A DNA stretch of 40,946 bases from JBBRCE01 sp038205115 (GTDB lineage: Bacteria > Planctomycetota > Planctomycetia > Pirellulales > JBBRCE01), in NCBI GenBank assembly GCA_038205115.1, contig JBBRCE010000045.1, forward strand, positions 1-40,946, given 5' to 3'. The notes beneath the pieces are model-generated. The model saw only the letters and a list, made by a program, of their open reading frames with translations. It was not told the DNA's origin and made no database searches. Each line of letters starts with the position of its first letter. The first letter of the stretch is position 1. The position numbers and the translations under genes are program-made. Positions 34,759-40,946 of the stretch are shown here, piece by piece.

Positions 34759-35997
34759 ATGACACAAATCTTACGTCGATCGATTGCTGCCATTGCGGCC
34801 ACACTTTTGCTTGCGAACCTGAGCTATGCCCAGGAAGACTACAAAAGTGATCCAGATGCTCAAACCGTCACGGAACACCACGGCTCGGTGATCCGGTTTG
34901 CTTCGATACCCAACGCGTCGCCAGACCCCAACGCGCCGCCAAATCCGGACTGCATCCAGTCCAGTTGCAATTGCCCGGCCAAGGAAGTCGAATGTCTGCC
35001 AATGTCGCCGTCGTGCGAAAAACCGGTTGCCTATGAGTTGCAGTCTGCCTGCGGCTGCGGCAAGTCCTGCGGCTGCAATTCAAGCAGTTGCACCTCGGGT
35101 GGCTGCGGCACAGATAGCTGCACCAGCGGCTGCCCAGGCATGTGCGGCACGATGTGCGAAGACGCCTGCCGTTGCGGCGGCGTGATCTTCGGTTATCAGC
35201 ACAGCTTTTTGAAGCCGCACTTCACAAATTCTCCCGGCGTACCGGCCGATGTCGGCGCCAACCTGGGCAACCTGGCCCAGTTGGTTTTTGCGACTAACCC
35301 GGTTGGTTTCGATTACGACGACGCGCCTGAAGTTTGGCTCGGTTACGAAAATTGCGACGGCCTCGGCATCTTGGTCCGATACTGGCAGTTCGGTGAGGGT
35401 AGCGGAAGCCAAACCGCCATTAACGTGCCGTTTCAGGGCGTCAATGCAACTTTCAGCGGCCGCGTCGACCTGCGTTCTTACGATATCGAAGTGACCGAAC
35501 GCGTCGAGTTCTGCCACTGGAATTTTCAATTCAACGAAGGTGTCCGCTACATCGATATCCGCGACTCGTCCCGCCTGTTCTTCGCCACCGCGCCAGTCGG
35601 AAACGGCATTGTGGTCGATCTGGCAAACTCGCGTCATAACTTCCACGGCACCGGTCCAACGGTTGGCTTGCAAGCAGTCCGTCCGATTGCCGATTCCAAT
35701 TTCTCGTTCTACGCCGACACCCGCTTTTCGCTGCTGTTCGGTTCCAGTAATTCCCGTACCGATTTTCTGGACGTGCTCGGCAATCCGCAAACGGCTGCCG
35801 CTGACCGCGATTACCTGGTTTCGATCACCGAACTGCAAGTGGGCCTGGAATGGACTCACCAGTTCAAGCGTGCCGGTACATTCTTCATCCGTGGCGGTAT
35901 GGAAGGACAAGTCTGGTACAACGCCGGCAATGTCGCTTCCACCGATGGCGACCTGGGCTTGTACGGCGGAACGCTGGGCTTCGGTCTGACCCGTTAG
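34759..35997 (+). CDS. Cysteine-rich outer-membrane barrel protein (Lpg1974-like)
   Basis: A 412-residue exported protein with a signal peptide (IAAIAATLLLANLSYAQ). Residues about 55-140 contain seventeen cysteines in short Gly/Ser-rich spacings (CGCGKSCGCNSSSC, CTSGGCGTDSC, CTSGCPGMCGTMC). The remainder is a run of amphipathic strands (PEVWLGYENCDGLGILVRYW, LQVGLEWTHQFK, FFIRGGMEGQVWYNAG) ending GLYGGTLGFGLTR, as in Lpg1974/BBP7-type pore-like proteins of planctomycetes. The cysteine block may form disulfide cross-links at the cell surface or bind metal; both are inference. GGAGG precedes the start and a strong terminator follows. Confidence 0.85.
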   Translation: MTQILRRSIAAIAATLLLANLSYAQEDYKSDPDAQTVTEHHGSVIRFASIPNASPDPNAPPNPDCIQSSCNCPAKEVECLPMSPSCEKPVAYELQSACGCGKSCGCNSSSCTSGGCGTDSCTSGCPGMCGTMCEDACRCGGVIFGYQHSFLKPHFTNSPGVPADVGANLGNLAQLVFATNPVGFDYDDAPEVWLGYENCDGLGILVRYWQFGEGSGSQTAINVPFQGVNATFSGRVDLRSYDIEVTERVEFCHWNFQFNEGVRYIDIRDSSRLFFATAPVGNGIVVDLANSRHNFHGTGPTVGLQAVRPIADSNFSFYADTRFSLLFGSSNSRTDFLDVLGNPQTAAADRDYLVSITELQVGLEWTHQFKRAGTFFIRGGMEGQVWYNAGNVASTDGDLGLYGGTLGFGLTR

Positions 35998-36027
35998 TTC
36001 GAAGTGTGCACAATTCGAATTGCTTCC

Positions 36028-36079
36028 CCGCGAGCCGGGCGACCTTCCCGCAAAGGCGCCCGCGCTCGCGGTTTTTTTT
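36028..36079 (+). terminator. Rho-independent terminator after the barrel gene
   Basis: The stem CCGCGAGC/GCTCGCGG is extended by GGGCG/CGCCC through a small bulge and is followed by eight T (36072-36079). It lies 31 bp after the stop of the outer-membrane protein gene. Confidence 0.88.
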
Positions 36080-36296
36080 GATCGCGGCACACCGGCCAAT
36101 TCGTGCCATTGCCAGCGTAACCGGCAGGCAAAGCGAACGTTGGTAACGTTGGTAACGATCATGCTCGACATGCGGGCTACATCGAGCGGGCGAACTTCGA
36201 TTTCCGCCAACGACAGGTAGGACCGGCCACTGCGACCGATTATCGTATGATTGGTGGCAATCTCCCGTTCGCTGAACCTCGCCGAGCTGTGTCCAG

Positions 36297-37277
36297 ATGT
36301 CTTCGTCTTCCATCCGTCGAATTTTGGTAACCGGCGGCGCCGGCTTCTTGGGCTCGCATCTGTGCGAGCGGTTGTGCAACGCAGGGCACGACGTGATCTG
36401 TCTGGACAATTTCTTTACTAGCCAAAAAACCAACGTCACGCATCTGCTCGGACGACCCAATTTCGAATTGATCCGACACGACGTAATCGAACCAATTTTT
36501 TTGGAAGTCGACGAAATTTACAATCTGGCGTGCCCCGCCGCGCCAGGGCACTATCAATTCAATCCCATCAAGACCACCAAAACGTCGGTGATGGGCGCAA
36601 TCAACGTGCTGGGTATGGCCAAACGTTGCCGCGCCAAAGTTCTGCAGGCATCGACCAGCGAGGTCTACGGCGATCCCGAGGTTCATCCGCAGCCTGAAAG
36701 TTATCGCGGCGCGGTCAACACGCTCGGCCCACGCGCCTGCTACGACGAAGGCAAACGCGTGGCCGAAACGCTGTTCATGGACTATTACCGCATGAACCGC
36801 GTGAATGTCCGCATCGTCCGGATTTTCAACACCTACGGGCCGCGGATGCACCCGTTCGATGGCCGCGTGGTTTCGAATTTCATCCGCCAGGCGCTGCAAG
36901 GCGAAGACATCACGATCTTTGGCGAAGGCAACCAGACGCGCTCGTTTTGTTATCGCGATGACCTGGTCGAAGGCTTGGTACGAATGATGGAAAACGGAAC
37001 GGATTTCATCGGTCCGGTCAACCTCGGCAACCCGGTCGAGTTCACGATTTTGGAATTGGCGCAACTGGTGATCAAAATGACCGGCGCCAAAAGCAAGCTG
37101 GTCAATCGCCCACTGCCGCAAGACGATCCCACCCAGCGCCGGCCGGATATCACGCTCGCGCGGAAGCAACTCGGTTGGGAGCCGACAATCGCGTTGGAAC
37201 AAGGCCTGGAGAAAACCATCGCCTGGTTTCGCTCCATCGATTTAAGCCACTACCGCGCGCCGACGCCCAATTACTAA
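36297..37277 (+). CDS. UDP-glucuronate decarboxylase-like epimerase
   Basis: A 326-residue member of the extended short-chain dehydrogenase family. Visible are the NAD-binding loop ILVTGGAGFLGSHL, VICLDNFFTSQKTNV, IYNLACPAAPGHYQ, LQASTSEVYGDPEVHPQPES and the catalytic YDEGKR (YxxxK). IFNTYGPRMHPFDGRVVSNF and YRDDLVEGLVRMM follow. These blocks are those of UDP-xylose synthases, which convert UDP-glucuronate to UDP-xylose for polysaccharide synthesis; related 4-epimerases cannot be fully excluded. It stands alone after a terminator, with a weak start context at ATG 36297. Confidence 0.93.
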   Translation: MSSSSIRRILVTGGAGFLGSHLCERLCNAGHDVICLDNFFTSQKTNVTHLLGRPNFELIRHDVIEPIFLEVDEIYNLACPAAPGHYQFNPIKTTKTSVMGAINVLGMAKRCRAKVLQASTSEVYGDPEVHPQPESYRGAVNTLGPRACYDEGKRVAETLFMDYYRMNRVNVRIVRIFNTYGPRMHPFDGRVVSNFIRQALQGEDITIFGEGNQTRSFCYRDDLVEGLVRMMENGTDFIGPVNLGNPVEFTILELAQLVIKMTGAKSKLVNRPLPQDDPTQRRPDITLARKQLGWEPTIALEQGLEKTIAWFRSIDLSHYRAPTPNY

Positions 37278-37361
37278 GCCACCGGAAAACGCCACACGCA
37301 TCAGCCGCGAAATCGCTTGGCCACACGCGGCCTGATCCGCTCGGCGACCAATTCGGCAATT

Positions 37362-38381
37362 TCATTCGCCCGTTTTCGGACCAACCACCAGCACGCCAAA
37401 TCCGCCGGCCTTGCCGTCGCTGGCTGGCAGGACACCACCCAGAAAAATGTGCCCCGTTAGACCATCCAAGGCCATGGTCTTGGCACCTTTGACCGTCTTG
37501 ACCGTTTGCAAAATGGCAAACTTACCGGGCGATTCTTCGTGAATGACGCTCAACGTGCCATCGCCGTTGGAAGCGTACGCCAACTCGGTGGTCGGATCAA
37601 AGGCCGTGGCGTCGACGCCGGCACCAATCGGCACATTGCCAATCACATGACCACTTTCGGAATCAAGGATGATCATGGCCTGACTGCGGCAGCCGCAAAA
37701 CAAGCGATGGTGCTTCGAATCGATGGCGATCCCGGTGGGCGTTTTGCCCGGCGCCAGCGGCCAATGCGCGGTCGCGGTGAGTTTTTTCGAATCGACGACC
37801 ACAACTTCGTTTTTGTCTTCCAAATTGATGAACAGTTTGCCTTGCAAATCGCTGGCGGCAAACTCCGGTCCGCCACCGAGTTTGACCGTGCCAATCACTT
37901 TGCCGGTTTTGGGATCAATGGCGGTTGCATCCTCGCTTTTGCCGTTCATGGCAAATACGCGTTCGCTGCCGGGATCGTAAATAATTGCGTCGGGCTTTTC
38001 GCCCACCTTGATCGTTTCTAGCGCTTTAAGCGATTTCAAATCGAACATCGTCACGCTATTATCCTTTCCATTGCTGGTAAAGCCGTGGCCTGCCTCGCTG
38101 GCGATCGCCGTCCCATGCACGCCATTGGTGTTGGGGATGTCGCCCAGCACTGCGCCGGTGTCGGCATTCAAAACGCTGACATGCGAAGCACGCGCGATGT
38201 ACAGCCGGCTGGCAGCCGAGTCCAACGTCAGATAGTCCCAGCGCGTGTCGCCACCAATCACCCATTGCTTCAGTATCGCCAGGTTTGCATTGACCTTGGC
38301 GGGCGCGTCGGCTGCCTGCGCGCACGGCTGAACAGCCAGCAGGCACATTGCCAGCGTCGCGGCGATCGTAGACTTTGTCAT
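37362..38381 (-). CDS. Exported beta-propeller protein (YncE/YVTN type)
   Basis: A 339-residue protein with a signal peptide (IAATLAMCLLAVQPCAQA). It then consists of repeated blades of about 40 residues: RLYIARASHVSVLNADTGAV, KDNSVTMFDLKSLKALETIK, DATAIDPKTGKVIGTVKLGG and AMIILDSESGHVIGNVPIGA. This is the YVTN/YncE-like seven-blade propeller pattern. Exported members are thought to bind other molecules rather than catalyse. The function is unknown. It converges with the epimerase gene across an 84-bp gap. Confidence 0.9.
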   Translation of the reverse strand: MTKSTIAATLAMCLLAVQPCAQAADAPAKVNANLAILKQWVIGGDTRWDYLTLDSAASRLYIARASHVSVLNADTGAVLGDIPNTNGVHGTAIASEAGHGFTSNGKDNSVTMFDLKSLKALETIKVGEKPDAIIYDPGSERVFAMNGKSEDATAIDPKTGKVIGTVKLGGGPEFAASDLQGKLFINLEDKNEVVVVDSKKLTATAHWPLAPGKTPTGIAIDSKHHRLFCGCRSQAMIILDSESGHVIGNVPIGAGVDATAFDPTTELAYASNGDGTLSVIHEESPGKFAILQTVKTVKGAKTMALDGLTGHIFLGGVLPASDGKAGGFGVLVVGPKTGE

Positions 38382-38843
38382 GAGCTGGGCCTTTGTTTGT
38401 GAAGTCGCTTTTCTCAGTCAATCACGATACCGACTGGCGCTGCGCGGTGCCAGCCGCCGGTCGCCAATTTCCCGAGATCGCCAGGCGTCCGCAGCATCGC
38501 CCGCCTTGCCGTAACCGTCACCGCGGTTTGCTAGCCCGCAACCCAAATGCTGGCGACCAGTGCTAGCACGCGGGGAAGGCCGTATTTTCGCCCATTCGCG
38601 TTAATCTCCTTAATCTGATCTGTTTCGCAATCGAGTTGACCTAGGTAATCTTCCGCGACTTCGATATGCTCCGGGCCAATGCTGCCCACGTCCAAGCAGC
38701 AGACTCACGGCATGAGTTTTTTCGCATACAAAAATGCTCTCTCGTTACAACTTTTGTATCGATTGAGCCGATGTTAACTAAGCGCGAAGCGGTACCGATT
38801 CTCGCAATTGTTCCGCCCGACCATACTATCAAAGCAAGTCCGC
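38382..38843. other. Intergenic region with an AT-rich dyad
   Basis: About 460 bp between the divergent propeller and radical SAM genes. No supported open frame or RNA gene. It holds the inverted repeat at 38726-38759, described separately. Promoters for both flanking genes are expected, but no hexamer pair with good spacing was found (a TTGACC at 38636 has a TATGCT too far away, 23 bp). Confidence 0.45.
38726..38759. promoter_or_regulatory. Candidate operator: 8-bp inverted repeat, 18-bp spacer
   Basis: ATACAAAA (38726-38733) and TTTTGTAT (38752-38759) are perfect inverted repeats, AT-rich against the GC-rich background, and centred about 100 bp upstream of the radical SAM gene start. Function is inference. 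Confidence 0.3.
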
Positions 38844-40454
38844 ATGCCAGCTACAGTCTCCATCTCGTTGCCGACACCCACCACGGGCAAGGCGGTTCGC
38901 ACGCTCTCCATCTGCCTGATCAATCCCAAGTTCGAGCCATCGTACTGGGGTTTTGACTACGCATTGCCGCTTTATCCCGGCAACAAAAAAAGCACCATGA
39001 TTTCCGGTTCGCTACCGACCGTGGCAGGGCTGTGTGGCGATCATCAAGTTCACGTAGTGGATGAAAACGTCGAAGACATCGATTGGGACTCGCTGCGCGG
39101 TTACGACATTGTTGGCGTGACAGGCATGAACGTGCAAAAAGATCGCATGATCGAAATCCTGAACCGGCTCAAACAGATGAAGCTGTTTGTGGTTGTCGGC
39201 GGGCCGCTGGTGTCCGTGCTGGAATCGTTTTGCGAAGGTCTCTGCGACGTAAAATTCATTGGCGAGGCAGAAACCACTTGGCCGCAATTTCTGGAAGATT
39301 TTGCTCTCGGCCAGCCTACGGCCAAGCGTTACGAACAGGCCGTGCCCACCGATATGGCCCACGCGCCGCGGCCGCGATTCGATCTGCTCAAGGCCGGTCG
39401 CTATGCGTCCGGCGCGTTGCAATACTCGCGCGGCTGCCCATTTCAGTGCGAATTTTGCGACATCATTGTGATCTACGGCCGCAAGCCGCGCGTCAAAGCG
39501 CCTGAGCAACTGGTGGCCGAACTCGACGACATGCGCAAAGCCGGCTTTCACTCGGCGTTCATTGTCGACGACAATTTCATCGGCAACAAAAAGAAAGCCA
39601 AAGCGCTGCTCGAGTTGCTGGTGGTTTGGATGGAAACACATAACTATCCGCTACGGCTGACGACCGAAGCCAGCATCGATCTGGCCGACGACGCCGAACT
39701 ACTGGATCTGATGTACCGAGCGAATTTTCGCAGCGTGTTCATCGGCATCGAAACGCCGCGAATGGCCTCGTTGCAAGAAACCAAAAAGTTCCAAAACGTG
39801 CGTGGCGATTCGCTGGAAGCCAAGCTAGCTCGCATTCAAAATGCCGGCCTCGATATCAACGCCGGCTTCATCGTTGGTTTCGACAGCGACGACAAAGCCA
39901 TCTTCGACGACCAATACAACTTCATTCAGGACAACGGCATCACGCTGGCCATGGTTGGCATGCTGCAGGCCATTCCCCGCACGCCGCTGTTCGAGCGATT
40001 GGAAAAAACCGGCCGCCTGGTCGACGATCCCAACTGCAACTTCGTGCCGCAGCAAATGACGCGCGAAGAGCTGATCGGCGGCTACTGGGGATTAGTCAAG
40101 CGACTGTACTCGCCCAGCGCCTATCTCGACCGCTACATGAAAGTCTACGACTATCCGGAATATCTGGAGCGCCGCGCCGACATCTGCAAAAAAGCGGGCG
40201 AAGGCAAACACGTTTCCACCTTTGCTTACGGCATGCTGCTGCTTTGGGCGCTTTTCTGGACATTGCTCAAAGACGGCTCGTTGTTTTCCGTCGGCGGCGT
40301 GTACGTGAAGTACTTCTTTACCCGCCATCTGAAACATCGCAAAGACTTGATTGGCTTTGCGCAGTTCATGAACCGCTGCGTCGCGCATTGGCACTTCTAC
40401 AAGTTCACTCGCGAACTCACCGCCGGACGCGTCCGCGCGTACAACACGCTGTAG
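38844..40454 (+). CDS. B12-binding-domain radical SAM protein
   Basis: A 536-residue protein. Residues 15-150 form a cobalamin-binding-like Rossmann domain (LSICLINPKFEPSYWGFDYA, VVVGGPLVSVL). The radical SAM core has SRGCPFQCEFCDI, supplying the three cysteines of the [4Fe-4S] cluster (CxxxCxxC). It then shows IVDDNFIGNKKKAKALLELL and IGIETPRMASLQETKKFQNV, typical of the DUF4070-containing subgroup. The C-terminus has hydrophobic segments (FAYGMLLLWALFWTLL, then FSVGGVYVKYFF) suggesting membrane association. The family includes methyltransferases of hopanoids and tetrapyrroles; the substrate here is unknown. The start is ATG 38844; upstream codons to 38808 are possible. Confidence 0.93.
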   Translation: MPATVSISLPTPTTGKAVRTLSICLINPKFEPSYWGFDYALPLYPGNKKSTMISGSLPTVAGLCGDHQVHVVDENVEDIDWDSLRGYDIVGVTGMNVQKDRMIEILNRLKQMKLFVVVGGPLVSVLESFCEGLCDVKFIGEAETTWPQFLEDFALGQPTAKRYEQAVPTDMAHAPRPRFDLLKAGRYASGALQYSRGCPFQCEFCDIIVIYGRKPRVKAPEQLVAELDDMRKAGFHSAFIVDDNFIGNKKKAKALLELLVVWMETHNYPLRLTTEASIDLADDAELLDLMYRANFRSVFIGIETPRMASLQETKKFQNVRGDSLEAKLARIQNAGLDINAGFIVGFDSDDKAIFDDQYNFIQDNGITLAMVGMLQAIPRTPLFERLEKTGRLVDDPNCNFVPQQMTREELIGGYWGLVKRLYSPSAYLDRYMKVYDYPEYLERRADICKKAGEGKHVSTFAYGMLLLWALFWTLLKDGSLFSVGGVYVKYFFTRHLKHRKDLIGFAQFMNRCVAHWHFYKFTRELTAGRVRAYNTL

Positions 40455-40946
40455 TGTGGCGGGAGAGAGACGATGAGGGGACGAGGGGCGAAAGGGACGA
40501 GGGGTGATATCGCGCGAAAAAGTTTTTTCGTAGGGGCGGGCAATCCTGTAGCGTAAGAGCACTCAGCGTAACGGCTTGGCAGTGGTCCCGACCGCGAAAA
40601 ACGTCGTGGACAGTGAGGACAGTGCACTGTTTCGCGGCGACTTTTGGTCCCGCTGGGCGTAGACCGCAGGCCCGTCACTCCAATTTGCGATTTCGCTTTT
40701 GCGCCGTTTCGTGCAGTTTCGTGCTTGCCGAGTGGCTCTGGCCGTGGGCGACGCTGCCAGCGTCGGCTGAGTTAGGCTCAACCGCCTTTGGACTAGCCCC
40801 TAAAAAAGCGTAGCCCGCTTGCTTTTGCGACGCGACGCGCGCGGCGCATGGCGAACGGACCGCGCGATCCGGCGGTGAGGAGGGTGCGAGTTGTGTGTTG
40901 GGCATACGGCGAGGTTCCTTTCTGTGTGAGATGTGGCGGCGGAACA
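40455..40946. repeat. Gene-free right end, probable interspersed repeat sequence
   Basis: It begins with a G-rich, imperfectly repeated tract (GAGGGGACGAGGGGCGAAAG, then GGGACGAGGGG; about 40475-40506). Further on lies a hairpin GACGCT-GCC-AGCGTC (40750-40764). Open frames exist on both strands over the same bases (40613-40813 plus, 40675-40905 minus). Their peptides (LWPWATLPASAELGSTAFG, and EPNSADAGSVAHGQSHSAST) recall short hypothetical proteins annotated again and again in planctomycete genomes, which I take to be translations of a dispersed repeat rather than genes. This rests on memory of such annotations, not on a search. Confidence 0.4.

Noticed and set aside
1..40946. CRISPR arrays, tRNA or rRNA genes
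   Set aside because: No regularly spaced repeats of suitable length and no tRNA arm pattern or rRNA core was recognised by eye; a covariance-model search was not possible.

Overview
The window looks like chromosomal DNA of a planctomycete, most likely Pirellulales-like. The evidence is gene content: a PVC-type c-type cytochrome with propeller and HEAT repeats next to a GDSL-like protein, a DUF1570-type protein, several zinc-ribbon plus membrane-segment proteins, an Lpg1974-like outer-membrane protein, and small proteins of types I associate with planctomycetes. No rRNA, tRNA or CRISPR array was seen. All family calls come from reading motifs; no database search was run.

Region 1-1,700 is a mobile-element graveyard. 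It holds the first codons of a transposase running off the left edge, an eroded ISAs1-type transposase remnant, and two 96% identical 100-bp palindromic elements (322-421 and 873-972), each flanked by a 3-bp direct repeat (TAA, TTA). Both elements sit in what appears to be one minus-strand lipoprotein gene. Removing element 1 plus one repeat copy restores an uninterrupted reading frame. Removing element 2 rejoins a lipoprotein signal peptide to sequence upstream of the body, but one further 1-nt frameshift is then needed. This is the strongest unexplained structure in the window.

Region 1,795-12,823 carries a zinc-ribbon membrane protein, an alkylguanine-DNA alkyltransferase, a conserved unknown protein, a HEAT-repeat protein split by an 84-bp in-frame tandem duplication with a TAG at the junction, a Tat-exported metallophosphoesterase, two small unknown proteins, a lipoprotein, dethiobiotin synthetase, a PH-domain-like membrane protein, a MoxR ATPase and an acyltransferase-3 membrane protein.

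Region 13,220-22,661 is a plus-strand run. It holds a fused ROK-type glucokinase and glucose-6-phosphate isomerase, a DRG/Obg-like GTPase with TGS domain, the GDSL-like/PVC-cytochrome pair, and an exported transglutaminase-like protein.

Region 22,687-34,364 encodes an acyl-CoA dehydrogenase, an RluA-type pseudouridine synthase, a Maf-type pyrophosphatase, a large lipoprotein, two zinc-ribbon membrane proteins, a DUF1570-like putative metallopeptidase, an exported glutathione peroxidase, asparagine synthetase, a thioredoxin-fold protein and a small exported protein.

Region 34,759-40,946 has a cysteine-rich outer-membrane barrel protein, a UDP-glucuronate decarboxylase-like enzyme, an exported beta-propeller, a B12-binding radical SAM protein and a gene-free right end that resembles an interspersed repeat. 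I found no defence island or clearly new multi-gene system. The best candidates for novelty are the paired palindromic elements and the kinase-isomerase fusion.
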